DNA from: DASSUC01 sp035649895
GTDB taxonomy: Bacteria > Actinomycetota > Actinomycetes > Mycobacteriales > Micromonosporaceae
Assembly (NCBI GenBank): GCA_035649895.1
Contig: DASRIS010000133.1
Coordinates: forward strand, 1 to 51,745
Length of the DNA: 51,745 nt
Reading direction: 5' to 3'
Made by a program: the position numbers and the translations under genes. Shown one piece after another: positions 1 to 9,311 of the stretch; positions within the stretch are counted from its first letter, which is position 1; every line of letters starts with the position of its first letter. Under the pieces are notes generated by a model. That model was not told the DNA's origin. It did no database searches and worked only from the letters and a program-made list of their open reading frames with translations.

Positions 1-2085
1 AGCGGCACGCTGGTCTACACGATCACCGTCTCCAACATCGGCACCCAGGACACGACCGGCGTGGTGGTACGCGACACGCTGCCGGCGGGCACCCGGTTCC
101 GTGAGGTGGTCGACGTCAGTGACCACAACTTCACCTGCGCGCACAACGGGGCCGCGACCGGCGGCACCATCGACTGCGTCGGCGGGATCCTGCGTGGCAC
201 GTTCGACCACACGCTGCCGGTGGACACCGCGACCATCAAGGTGACATTGTTCGCCCCGGCGCCGCCCGGTCTCATCAAGAACCAGGTACGGGTGGACCCG
301 GACGGCGCGGTCGCCGAGATCTTCGAGGACAACAACATCAACACCCGGGCCACCGACATCCAGATCGGCGGGTGCTGCGCGTTCAACGAGCTCACCATCG
401 ACAAGCGGCAGGTCTTCCCGGCCAGCCACGTGGCACCGAGCGGCCTGCTCGAGTACGACATCGTCGTCAAGAACCTCGGCAGCGACGTGGCCTTCGGGGT
501 CGTGGTGCGGGACTTCGTGCCGGCGGGTGCGACGTTCCGGTTCGCCGAGGACACGCTGCCCGGCACCGGGGCCTTCAGCTGCACCTTCTCCGGCGGGGTC
601 ATCACCTGCACCGGCGGCACGCTGGACGGCACGATCGGCCAGACACCCGCACCCGGTGACTCCACCCGGACCATCCACATCGGGCTGTTCTCCCCGGCCC
701 AGCCCGGGTCGTACACCAACCAGGCGCTGGTGGACCCGGACAACGCCATCCCCGAGGCGAACGAGACCAACAACAGCGACGTCGAGGTCCTCATCGTCGA
801 GCTGGGTGGTGGCGGCAGCTACATCGACCTCAAGGTCGACAGCACGCAGACCGGGCCGCTGGACGGCGGCGGCAACCCCAACGCGGTGGTGCCCAGCGGC
901 ATGCTCCAGTACAGCCTGAAGGTCTCCAACGTCGCCACCGCGGTCGCGTTCAACGTGCGGGTCCGTGACGTGCTGCCGGCGGGCGTACGGTTCCGGTCCG
1001 CTGTGGACACCAACCCTGGCGACGGCGCGTTCACCTGCTCGGCGTCCGGCGGTGTCATCGAGTGCACCGGCGGCACGCTCGACGGCTCGAACAACGAGAC
1101 CCCGGCCGCAGGCGACAACCAGCGCACGATCAAGGTCGACCTGTTCGCCCCGACGCAGCCGGGCAGCTACACCAACCAGGCGCAGATCGACCCGGACAAC
1201 GCGATCGCGGAGAACGACGAGACCAACAACTCCGACGCCACCACGACCAGTGTGGCGATCACGGGTGGCGGCAACTACATCGACCTGAAGGTCAACGACC
1301 TGACGGACTCGGTCGACACGCCGTCGCCGAACCAGGAGTACACGTACACCATCAAGGCCGAGAACACCGGCACGGACGTGGCGTTCAACGTACGGGTGCG
1401 CGACCTCCTGCCGACCGGCGTGACGTTCGTCGAGGCGACCGGCACCCACGACTTCGTCTGTGACGAGAGCAGCGGGGTCGTGGACTGCGTCGGCACGCTG
1501 GACGGCTCGCTCAACCAGGCGCCGGACAGCGACCCGATCGAGACCATCACCGTCAAGGTCAGGGCGCCACGGCTGCACCAGCCGGACGTGCCGTACACCA
1601 ACCAGGTGCGCGTCGACCCGGAGAACACGGTTCCCGAGGCGAACGAGACCAACAACACCGCGAACGAAGCCACCACGGTGACGTCCAAGGTGGACCTGAC
1701 GGCGACGATCAACCTCGGCAGCCTGTCCTCCGGCTCGGAGGGCGACATGACGTTCCAGGTGTCGGCGGCGTTCGGGTCGGGAGCCACCGACGCGGCCGAC
1801 GCCCCGCGGAGCTTCGTCGTCGTCGCCGAGCTGCCGGTCGGGGTCATCCCGCTCAACGTGGCACCGCCGTCCGGCTGGACCTGCCAGGTCGAGCAGAACC
1901 CGGTGAACAAGGTGACCTGCGTCGGTGACCTCACAACCGGCACCACGAGCGCGAGCTTCGAGGTGCACGTGTACGTCACCGCACAGGACGAGACGATCAC
2001 CGCCACTGTCCACGCCGACCCGGACGACCGGATCGTCGAGACGGACCCGAACAACAACACCAACAGCGCGTCGACAGGCGTGTAG
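1..2085 (+). CDS. Secreted CARDB/DUF11-type repeat protein (5' end missing)
   Basis: The reading frame is open from base 1, so the start and any signal peptide lie upstream of the window. The visible 694 residues are about five repeats of roughly 140 residues. Most open with a line like 'SGTLVYTITVSNIGT', pass through 'VRDTLPAGTRF', 'FTC..GG.I.C.GG' and 'NQVRVDP', and end in 'E.NE.NN.'. This is the CARDB/DUF11 Ig-like surface-repeat pattern. Each of the first repeats carries a Cys pair suited to a disulfide, as expected outside the cell. No sortase motif or C-terminal membrane helix is present; the protein ends soon after the last repeat. A strong hairpin follows the stop. It probably acts as an extracellular adhesive or structural protein, and the next two genes also encode exported proteins. 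Family assignment is firm, function is inferred. Confidence 0.85.
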   Translation, partial: SGTLVYTITVSNIGTQDTTGVVVRDTLPAGTRFREVVDVSDHNFTCAHNGAATGGTIDCVGGILRGTFDHTLPVDTATIKVTLFAPAPPGLIKNQVRVDPDGAVAEIFEDNNINTRATDIQIGGCCAFNELTIDKRQVFPASHVAPSGLLEYDIVVKNLGSDVAFGVVVRDFVPAGATFRFAEDTLPGTGAFSCTFSGGVITCTGGTLDGTIGQTPAPGDSTRTIHIGLFSPAQPGSYTNQALVDPDNAIPEANETNNSDVEVLIVELGGGGSYIDLKVDSTQTGPLDGGGNPNAVVPSGMLQYSLKVSNVATAVAFNVRVRDVLPAGVRFRSAVDTNPGDGAFTCSASGGVIECTGGTLDGSNNETPAAGDNQRTIKVDLFAPTQPGSYTNQAQIDPDNAIAENDETNNSDATTTSVAITGGGNYIDLKVNDLTDSVDTPSPNQEYTYTIKAENTGTDVAFNVRVRDLLPTGVTFVEATGTHDFVCDESSGVVDCVGTLDGSLNQAPDSDPIETITVKVRAPRLHQPDVPYTNQVRVDPENTVPEANETNNTANEATTVTSKVDLTATINLGSLSSGSEGDMTFQVSAAFGSGATDAADAPRSFVVVAELPVGVIPLNVAPPSGWTCQVEQNPVNKVTCVGDLTTGTTSASFEVHVYVTAQDETITATVHADPDDRIVETDPNNNTNSASTGV

Positions 2086-2113
2086 CCCGTCTCGTCCGTC
2101 GACGTCATGCGCT

Positions 2114-2151
2114 CGGGGCCGCGCCGGCCGGCAACAGCCGGCGCGGCCCCG
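2114..2151 (+). terminator. GC-rich hairpin after the repeat protein
   Basis: A perfect 15-bp inverted repeat (arms 2114-2128 and 2137-2151, core GGGGCCGCGCCGGC) with an 8-nt loop lies 29 bp after the stop codon. There is no T-tract, which is common in actinomycetes. It may terminate or attenuate transcription into the next gene. Confidence 0.6.
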
Positions 2152-2177
2152 GGGCGCCCGCGAGGAGGTTGGACATC

Positions 2178-3368
2178 ATGCGGCACAGGTTCCGGTGGAG
2201 CGCGACCGCCATCGCTACCCTCACCGCCGTCGCCGTCGTGGCGACGGGCAGCGTAGGCGCGGCCGACTCCCGAGTGCTGGAGCGGCCCGACATGGCGGTG
2301 GCCGCCGAGCCGCTGCCGCCGCCGAACGACCCCTGCGACACCGACGCCGCGCGGCGGTACGTGGCCGGCGGCGACGCGGTGGTCCTCGGCGCCAAGAACG
2401 ACGACCCGTCCGAGCTGCCGGCGAGCGACCGGTACTCGGAGAAGCTGCTCACCAAGCTCCAGCAGACACCAGGCCCGTGGTGCCTGTTCAACACCTCGAA
2501 GAACCCCACCGACACCGACCAGTACGTTGCCGAGGGCTCGCCGACCCAGCAGGCGAAGGCGCACGACCTGCGCCCCCGGCTCATCACACTCACCCTCGGG
2601 CGGCAGAACGCCACGATCGTCGACCACGTGGTGAGGTGCTTCAAGAACGTCAAGGACCACGACTTCCTGGACGCGAACACCTGCGCGCTGGCCGTGCTCG
2701 GCAACGCCGCCGCGTGGGAGGAGCTCACCCGCGACCTGAGCGAGATCCTCAACCGGTTCATGGTCCAGATGGACGGCAACCCGCAGCTGGTCGTCGCGGT
2801 CACCGGGTACTTCAACCCCTACCCGGCGGCGACCTCGGTCGCCACCGAGGTCCCCGGGTTCTGCGCGAAGCTACAGGACACCATCCCCACCTGCACCATC
2901 CGCTGGATCCTGCTGCCACCGGCACTGGTCACGCTCGACCTGGTGGTCAAGAAGCTCAACGAGACCATCAAGTCCGTTGTGGACATGTTCACCTGGACCT
3001 CGCAGGGGCGGTTCTTCTTCGTCAACCCGTACGAGAAGTTCAAGGACCACTGCATGAAGCTCGAGGTCGAGATCAAGACGAAGGTCTACCACCCGCCGAA
3101 CACGGTGCACCAGCACGACTCGAAGAACGACTTCGGCTGCGACGAGCCGTGGGTCGCCAGCGACACGCACGACGGCACCAAGAGCCCCTTCCCCTACCTG
3201 ACACCGGCCGTCACCGGGGTGCTCATCCTGGCGACGCAGACCACAAAGGGCATGGGCATCTACCCGAATGCCAAGGGTCATGAGTGCATCGCCGACCTCG
3301 TCTGGCAGGCGACCAAGAACAAGCTCGGCGTACCGGAACCCCCAGAGGATGCGTGTACCGATGTCTGA
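2178..3368 (+). CDS. Exported SGNH-hydrolase-like protein lacking catalytic residues
   Basis: This 396-residue protein starts at ATG 2178, chosen for the GAGGAGG box 9 nt upstream. A Tat/Sec-type signal peptide with an RHRFRW start and a hydrophobic stretch ends near residue 28. The layout follows secreted GDSL/SGNH esterases: 'VVLG' near residue 70 where GDS should stand, 'RLITLTLG' near 136-141 (block III), a 'VAVTGYFNPYP' stretch, 'KLNETIK', and a C-terminal 'YPNAKGH'. The key residues are changed. The nucleophile block reads G71-A72-K73, and the catalytic HPN motif reads Y362-P-N. It is therefore probably a non-catalytic member, perhaps a binding protein. Its stop overlaps the start of the RCC1 gene, implying coupled translation. 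The fold is inferred from motif order alone and could be wrong. Confidence 0.6.
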   Translation: MRHRFRWSATAIATLTAVAVVATGSVGAADSRVLERPDMAVAAEPLPPPNDPCDTDAARRYVAGGDAVVLGAKNDDPSELPASDRYSEKLLTKLQQTPGPWCLFNTSKNPTDTDQYVAEGSPTQQAKAHDLRPRLITLTLGRQNATIVDHVVRCFKNVKDHDFLDANTCALAVLGNAAAWEELTRDLSEILNRFMVQMDGNPQLVVAVTGYFNPYPAATSVATEVPGFCAKLQDTIPTCTIRWILLPPALVTLDLVVKKLNETIKSVVDMFTWTSQGRFFFVNPYEKFKDHCMKLEVEIKTKVYHPPNTVHQHDSKNDFGCDEPWVASDTHDGTKSPFPYLTPAVTGVLILATQTTKGMGIYPNAKGHECIADLVWQATKNKLGVPEPPEDACTDV

Positions 3369-6300
3369 CCACAAGCCCCGCCGGATCTTCCGGCTCACCG
3401 CCGCCGTCCTGCTCGCCCTACCTGTGGGTGCGACTCTCTCCAGCTCCGCCGCCGTGGGTGACGCGAACGAGGCGGCTGACGCGTCCATCGTGGACCTTGA
3501 GCGCCGGGTCTCAGCCGGCAACCTGCACTCGTGCGCCATCCTCGACACCGGCCAGGTGCGGTGCTGGGGTGGCAACGACAACGGCCAGCTCGGCAACGGC
3601 ACGACCACGACCAGCACCGCCCCGGTCCTCGTGCCGGGCCTGAGCGCGGTCCTACAGGTCTCCGCCGGTGGCAGCCACACCTGCACGCTCCTGCACGGTG
3701 GCACGATCCGCTGCTGGGGCCTTAACGGCAACGGCCAGCTCGGCAACGGCACGACGGCCAACAGCCTGGTGCCGGTCGCGGTCACCGGGGTCAGCGGCGC
3801 GAAGGCGGTCGCCGCGGGCGGCTTCCACACCTGCGCGGTCCTCGGCGACGGCACGGTGCGCTGCTGGGGCAACGACGCCATGGGCCAGGTGGGTGACGCC
3901 TCAGCCGGCGACACCAGCTCCGCACCGGCGGCTGTCTCCGGGATCACCGCGGCGAACCCGGCCAAGGCGCTGTCGCTGGGTGAGTTCCACTCCTGCGCGC
4001 TGCTGACCGACGGTGCGGTGCGGTGCTGGGGGCACAACGGCTTCGGCCAGCTCGGCGACGGCACGACGGGCGACCGGTCCACGGCGACCGCGGTCGCCGG
4101 CCTGCCAGACCCCACAGTGGACCCCGCGCTCGTGCTCAGCACCGGCTCCTCGCACACCTGCGTGCTGCTCGACGACGACGACAGGACCGTGCGGTGCTGG
4201 GGCCACAACGCGTACGGCTCGCTCGGCCACGCCACCGCGGTCGTGGACTCCGTCATGCAGCCCAGCTCGAGCCCGCTCGTGGTGCGCTTCGACGACAACC
4301 CCGATCCGCTTGTCGAGCACCTGGTCCCGCTGACCGGCAGCACCGCGCTCACCTCCGGGCAGTACCACACCTGCGCCCGGGGCTCCGGCGGAGGCGTGCG
4401 CTGCTGGGGCAACAACAACCGCGGGCAGCTCGGCGCGGACCCGAAGCCGCTCACCGGCGAGCTGGAGGACAGCGTCAACGCGCTGGCGGTCGGCGGGCTC
4501 GGTGCGGCCGGGGCCGTCACGGCCGGCGGCTTCCACACCTGCGCGCTCGTCGGCACCGCGATGCGGTGCTGGGGCTACAACTTCTTCGGCCAGCTCGGCG
4601 GGTACGCCGCGAGCAGCCACCGGCCGGTCCAGGTCACCGCGCTGACCGGAGCCACAGCAGTAGCAACGGGTACGGAGTTCGCCTGCGCCCTCATCAACGC
4701 CGACACCACGGACAAGCCGGTGTGCTGGGGCTCGAACACCGACGGGCGGCTGGGCGCCGGCCTCGGCGTCACCGGCACCACCATCCGCGTCCCGGTGACC
4801 GGGATCGCGTCCGCTGACGCGCTCGACGCGGGTAACGGGCACGCGTGCGCGCTGCCGGCGACCTCGGGCGCGCCGAGGTGCTGGGGGCTGGGCGCCAATG
4901 GCCAGCTCGGCAACGCGGCAACGGCCGCCAGCTCCACGCCGGTGGCGGTCGCCGGCCTCACCACCGCGACGACCGTTGCCGGGGGCGGCACGCTCGGCAC
5001 CGCTGAGCGTGGGATGACCTGCGCCCGGCGTACCGATGGGAAGGTGAGCTGCTGGGGGCGCAACGCCGACGGCCAGCTCGGCGACGGCACCACGACCGAC
5101 CGGTCCACGCCGGTGACGGTGCAGGTCGACACCGACCCGGACCCGGGCAGCACGGTGCTCGCCGACCTCACCAACGTCGCCACGGTGGTGACCGGCGGGC
5201 TGCACACCTGCGCGCTGGTCACCGACTCCTCCGTACGCTGCTGGGGTTTCAACGGGTCCGGCCAGCTCGGGGATGCCACCACGACCGGGCGGCACACCGC
5301 AGTGCGGGTCCAGGTCGACACCGATCCCGACGTCGACGCTCCGCTCACCGGCGTGGTCGCGCTCGCCGCCGGTGCCAACCACACCTGCGCCCGGCTGTCC
5401 GACGACTCCGTACGTTGCTGGGGCGACAACGGCTCCGGCCAGCTCGGCGACGGCACGAACTCCGACCGGCACCTGCCCACCGCCGTGCCGGGCTTTGACG
5501 GCTCGACGCTGGACCGGCAGGCGAAGCTGCTCACCGCGGGCGACGTGCACACCTGCGCGACGCGCGCCGACGGTGGCCTGTCATGCTGGGGCGAGAACGG
5601 CGACGGCCAGCTGGGCGACGGGTCCACATCGGACAGTACGACGCCGGTGGCCGCCTACGGTCCCGCGCCGGCCGAGGCGAACCCGTTCATCACCGCGATC
5701 AGCGGCAGCCGCCGCAACACCTGTGCGCGGCTCGTCGACACCAGCGTCACCTGCTGGGGCGACAACAGCCGGGGCCAGCTCGGCGACGGCATCGGACCGG
5801 CCAGCCTGGCGCCGGTCGCGGTGACGAGCCTGCCGGCGCTCGGCACCAACCACATCCCGAACCCGGCCGACGACAGCGCGACCACCAGCCCGGGCGTCGC
5901 GGTCACCGTCAACGTGCTCGCCAACGACACCGACGCCGACGGCGACACGCTCACCGTCACGGCCGTAGGCGCACCGGCGCACGGCGGTGCGGTGAACAAC
6001 GGTGACGGCACCGTCACCTACACGCCGGACGCCGGGTTCTGCGGGGACGACACCTTCACGTACGCGGTCAGCGACGGCACGGCGACCGTGCCGGCCTCCG
6101 TCAACGTGGCGATGAACTGCCCGCCCGTCGCGGTCAACGACGCCGCGACGACGGCCGAGGACACCGCCGTCGCCGTGAGCGTGCTCGCCAACGACACCGA
6201 CCCGGACGGCGACACGCTGACGGTGACCGCGGCCGGCGACCCGCCGCGCGGGGCGACGTCGTTCAATGCCACCACGGTCACCTACACGCCGGACGGGAAC

Positions 6301-8532
6301 GAGTGCGGGCCACCGGCCGACACGTTCAGCTACACCGTCTCCGACGGGCACGGGCACACCGCCTCGGCCGCGGTCACCGTGACCGTCACCTGCGCAAACG
6401 ACGGCCCGGACGCGGTGGACGACGCGGCCACCACCGCGGAGAACACGCCGGTGACCGTCAACGTGCTCGCCAACGACACCGACGTCGACGGCAACACGCT
6501 GTCCCTGTCGTCGGTCGGCGCGGCGAGCCACGGCACCGCGGCCGCCAACGGCACGGCGGTGGACTACACGCCGACCGCGGGCTACTGCGGTCCGGACAGC
6601 TTCACGTACGTGGCCTCGGACGGGGCGCTCACCGACACCGCCACGGTCACCGTGTCGGTGACGTGCGTGGCGGACTCGCCGCAGGCTGTCGACGACGTGA
6701 AGACCACGGCGGAGGACACGGCGGTCTCCGTACCGGTGCTGGCCAACGACACCGACCCGGACGGCGACACGCTGTCGGTGCAGTCGGTGACCGACCCGCC
6801 GCACGGCACGGCCGCGATCGACGGCACCTCGGTCACCTACACGCCGGGGGCGAACTTCTGCGGGAACGACACGTTCTCCTACGTCGCCTCCGACGGGTCA
6901 CTGACCGGCTCGGCAACTGTGACGGTCACGGTCACCTGTGTCAACGACGCGCCGGTCACGGTCGACGACGCCGCTACGACGCCGGAGGACACCAACATCC
7001 ACATCCACGTGCTCGCCAACGACAGCGACCCGGACGGTGACACGCTCACGCCGGTGTCGGTGACCGACCCGCCGCACGGCATGGCCGGCATCGCCGCCGA
7101 CGCGCTCACCTACACGCCGGACGCGAACTACTGCGGCAGCGACACGTTCGACTACACGGTTCGGGACCCCAGCGGGGCCACCGCAACCGGACACGTGTTC
7201 GTCACTGTCACCTGCGTCAACGACGCGCCGGTCATCCAGCCGGTGGCGAACAAGACGACCCGGTGGGGCGACGCGGTCACCCAGCTACTCTCCGCGGACG
7301 ATGTGGATGCGGGCGACACGGCGACCTTTGCGCTGGTCACCGGGCCGGTGGGGGCGACCGTCAGCCCGGCCGGCGGGTTCAGCTGGACGCCCACCGACTC
7401 GCAGGTCGGCGTGCACCCGGTGACCGTGAAGGTCACCGACGCCGCAGGCGCATCCAGCCAGACCAGCTTCACGGTAACTGTGTCGAAGCGCCCGGTCACT
7501 GTTGTCTACAGTGGAGCCAGCTCGGGCCAGTACTCCGACCCGACCGCGGTGAGCGCCACGCTCACCGACACGGCCACCGGCGCCCCGGTGCCCGGCCGTA
7601 CGGTCTCGTTCACCATCGGCGTGCTGGCCGCGTCGACGACGACCGGTGCCGGCGGCGTGGCATCAACGTCGATGCTGCTGCTCGGCCCGGTCGGCCCGAC
7701 ATCCATGTCCACGGTGTTCGCGGGCGATGCGGCGTACCTGAGCGCGTCCGACTCCGACCCGTTCACGGTGGCGAAGGAGTCGGTGACCGCCCGGTTGACC
7801 GGGGCGCACCTGACGCTGGCGGCGTCGGCGCCGGTGTCGCTGTCCGCGTCGGTCACCGAGGAGGCCGACGGCTTCCTCGGGTCCGCGCTCGCCTCGGTGC
7901 AGGTCACGTTCAGGCAGGTCGGTGGCGCGGTGCTATGCACCGTCCCGGTCTCGGTGACCGGGCCCGGCACCGGCACCGCGACGTGCTCGACCGGTGCGCT
8001 CGGCAGCGCCAGCCGCGCTGTCATCGTGTCGGTGAGCGGGCCGGCCTACACCGGGCTGGTCGACGTCAGTGCCTTCACCGTGGCCGCTCCGGGCACCGGC
8101 GACGCCGCCGGGTCGGGCCAGGTGGGCGCGGGCGACGCGTTCGGCTTCCGGGCGGTCGACCCGAGGAAGGGCGCGCCGACCGGTGACGTCGTGCACGTGT
8201 TCGTCTCCGGCGGCACGGCGTACGTCGTACAGTCCGCGACGCTGACCTCCCTGACGCGCAGCTGCACCGGCGGCAACCCGAAGGTGTGCACGGTGACGGT
8301 GGCGGCGTCGGGCGCCACGACGAGCGCGGTCGACCTGCTCACCGGCTTGGTCTCGGCGGTGCCCGGCACGTCGGCGGTGCGCGTCGACGCCACCGACGCG
8401 GCCGAGCCGAGCGGCGGGGCCCTGCCGGCGGACAAGTACGCGGTCGCCATCACCGGCGCCACGTCCTACGCGCTCGGCACGCCCGGGTCGCAGCTGCTGG
8501 TCAACGTGGGTAACGTGCGCGTGCCCAGCTGA
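3361..8532 (+). CDS. Giant exported protein: 14 RCC1 repeats plus Ig/cadherin-like repeats
   Basis: The start ATG 3361 overlaps the upstream stop by 8 bp, with AGAGG before it; an in-frame ATG at 3349 is the alternative. The 1723-residue product has a signal peptide (RR then a hydrophobic stretch to about residue 33). From about residue 49 to 830 there are 14 RCC1-type repeats of about 50 residues, each with 'H.CA...G.VRCWG.N..GQLG.GT'. RCC1 propellers have seven blades, so 14 suggests two propellers. The Cys pair in each repeat could form a disulfide. Residues 836-1287 hold five Big_9/cadherin-like repeats with 'VLANDTDPDGDTL.V', 'TYTP' and a further Cys pair. An Ig-like He_PIG domain, a Big_3-like domain and a Thr/Ser/Val-rich tail follow. 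There is no LPXTG or membrane anchor, so secretion or non-covalent wall binding is likely. Confidence 0.9.
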   Translation: MSDHKPRRIFRLTAAVLLALPVGATLSSSAAVGDANEAADASIVDLERRVSAGNLHSCAILDTGQVRCWGGNDNGQLGNGTTTTSTAPVLVPGLSAVLQVSAGGSHTCTLLHGGTIRCWGLNGNGQLGNGTTANSLVPVAVTGVSGAKAVAAGGFHTCAVLGDGTVRCWGNDAMGQVGDASAGDTSSAPAAVSGITAANPAKALSLGEFHSCALLTDGAVRCWGHNGFGQLGDGTTGDRSTATAVAGLPDPTVDPALVLSTGSSHTCVLLDDDDRTVRCWGHNAYGSLGHATAVVDSVMQPSSSPLVVRFDDNPDPLVEHLVPLTGSTALTSGQYHTCARGSGGGVRCWGNNNRGQLGADPKPLTGELEDSVNALAVGGLGAAGAVTAGGFHTCALVGTAMRCWGYNFFGQLGGYAASSHRPVQVTALTGATAVATGTEFACALINADTTDKPVCWGSNTDGRLGAGLGVTGTTIRVPVTGIASADALDAGNGHACALPATSGAPRCWGLGANGQLGNAATAASSTPVAVAGLTTATTVAGGGTLGTAERGMTCARRTDGKVSCWGRNADGQLGDGTTTDRSTPVTVQVDTDPDPGSTVLADLTNVATVVTGGLHTCALVTDSSVRCWGFNGSGQLGDATTTGRHTAVRVQVDTDPDVDAPLTGVVALAAGANHTCARLSDDSVRCWGDNGSGQLGDGTNSDRHLPTAVPGFDGSTLDRQAKLLTAGDVHTCATRADGGLSCWGENGDGQLGDGSTSDSTTPVAAYGPAPAEANPFITAISGSRRNTCARLVDTSVTCWGDNSRGQLGDGIGPASLAPVAVTSLPALGTNHIPNPADDSATTSPGVAVTVNVLANDTDADGDTLTVTAVGAPAHGGAVNNGDGTVTYTPDAGFCGDDTFTYAVSDGTATVPASVNVAMNCPPVAVNDAATTAEDTAVAVSVLANDTDPDGDTLTVTAAGDPPRGATSFNATTVTYTPDGNECGPPADTFSYTVSDGHGHTASAAVTVTVTCANDGPDAVDDAATTAENTPVTVNVLANDTDVDGNTLSLSSVGAASHGTAAANGTAVDYTPTAGYCGPDSFTYVASDGALTDTATVTVSVTCVADSPQAVDDVKTTAEDTAVSVPVLANDTDPDGDTLSVQSVTDPPHGTAAIDGTSVTYTPGANFCGNDTFSYVASDGSLTGSATVTVTVTCVNDAPVTVDDAATTPEDTNIHIHVLANDSDPDGDTLTPVSVTDPPHGMAGIAADALTYTPDANYCGSDTFDYTVRDPSGATATGHVFVTVTCVNDAPVIQPVANKTTRWGDAVTQLLSADDVDAGDTATFALVTGPVGATVSPAGGFSWTPTDSQVGVHPVTVKVTDAAGASSQTSFTVTVSKRPVTVVYSGASSGQYSDPTAVSATLTDTATGAPVPGRTVSFTIGVLAASTTTGAGGVASTSMLLLGPVGPTSMSTVFAGDAAYLSASDSDPFTVAKESVTARLTGAHLTLAASAPVSLSASVTEEADGFLGSALASVQVTFRQVGGAVLCTVPVSVTGPGTGTATCSTGALGSASRAVIVSVSGPAYTGLVDVSAFTVAAPGTGDAAGSGQVGAGDAFGFRAVDPRKGAPTGDVVHVFVSGGTAYVVQSATLTSLTRSCTGGNPKVCTVTVAASGATTSAVDLLTGLVSAVPGTSAVRVDATDAAEPSGGALPADKYAVAITGATSYALGTPGSQLLVNVGNVRVPS

Positions 8533-8547
8533 GCACGGCGGCTAGTA

Positions 8548-8588
8548 CGGGCGCCGTACCCGGTGAAGCACGCCGGGTACGGCGCCCG
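8548..8588 (+). terminator. Strong hairpin after the RCC1 gene
   Basis: A perfect 16-bp inverted repeat (core GGGCGCCGTACCCGG at 8549-8563, partner at 8573-8587) with a 9-nt loop starts 15 bp after the stop codon. It marks the end of the exported-protein operon and separates it from the DUF4178 operon. Confidence 0.75.
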
Positions 8589-8678
8589 CACGCTGCGTCG
8601 TGGCGCGTCGCGGGGCGCAGCCGGCGCTTGCGGGTCCCTGCTACCGTCACGGTCGACCTTTTCAGGGGAGCCGCGACG

Positions 8679-9308
8679 GTGTCGAACGATGCCTTGGTAA
8701 TGCTCGCCGTGGTCGCCTGCCTGGCGGCCGTGGCAGCCGCGGTGGCCGGCGTGGTGGCCATGCGGCGGGCCAGGCGAGCCACTGCAGGGATGTCCGCCCG
8801 GCATGGTGGCGCCGACCCGTTCCGGGGAGCCGATGAGGACGTCCTGCGCGGCGACCCGCGGGTGCTCAAGCCCGGCGACATCGCCGAGGTGCGCGGCCGG
8901 ACGTACGCGGTGCGCGGGTCCCTGCACCTCACCGAGGGCTCGTCGAGCTGGGACGAGCATCTGCTCGACGACGCCGGTGGGCGCAAGGTCTGGCTCTCGG
9001 TCGAGGAGGACCCGGACCTGGAGATCGTGCTCTGGACCGCGGTGCCGGCCGCAGCCGTGCGTCCCGGCCCACCGGTGGTCGACTTCGACGGCCGCAGGTA
9101 CACCAGCGAGGAGTCGGGCCGGGCCAGCTTCGCGGGGGTGGGCACGACCGGGCTCGAGCCGGCCGGCACGGTGCGCTACCACGACTACGCAGCGCCCGGC
9201 GGCGCACTGCTGTCGTTCGAGTCCTACGGCGACAGTGACCGGTGGGAGGTGGCCCGGGGTGAGCTGCTGCACCGCAGCGAGCTGCGGATCTACCCGCAGG
9301 CCGGGTGA
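8679..9308 (+). CDS. DUF4178 domain membrane protein
   Basis: The start is GTG 8679, chosen because AGGGGAG lies 9 nt upstream and a membrane helix begins directly after it. The 209-residue product has one N-terminal transmembrane helix (about residues 5-30), a basic RRARRA stop-transfer, then a soluble DUF4178 domain with 'LKPGDIAEVRGRTYAVRGSL' and 'WDEHLLDD..G.KVWLSVEED' features. DUF4178 proteins have no established activity. They recur in actinobacteria beside DUF2617, DUF4247, DUF350 and spermidine synthase genes, exactly as here. This is the first gene of that operon, 3 bp before DUF2617. The soluble part is probably cytoplasmic given the basic residues after the helix. Confidence 0.85.
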   Translation: MSNDALVMLAVVACLAAVAAAVAGVVAMRRARRATAGMSARHGGADPFRGADEDVLRGDPRVLKPGDIAEVRGRTYAVRGSLHLTEGSSSWDEHLLDDAGGRKVWLSVEEDPDLEIVLWTAVPAAAVRPGPPVVDFDGRRYTSEESGRASFAGVGTTGLEPAGTVRYHDYAAPGGALLSFESYGDSDRWEVARGELLHRSELRIYPQAG

Positions 9309-9311
9309 GCG

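Noticed and set aside
3901..6804. Several long minus-strand frames under the RCC1/Ig gene
   Set aside because: They mirror the tandem repeats of the plus-strand gene and show no family features.
3505..7220. Regularly spaced repeats resembling a CRISPR array
   Set aside because: The repeats are degenerate, keep the reading frame and encode RCC1 and Big_9 repeats; there are no unique spacers.
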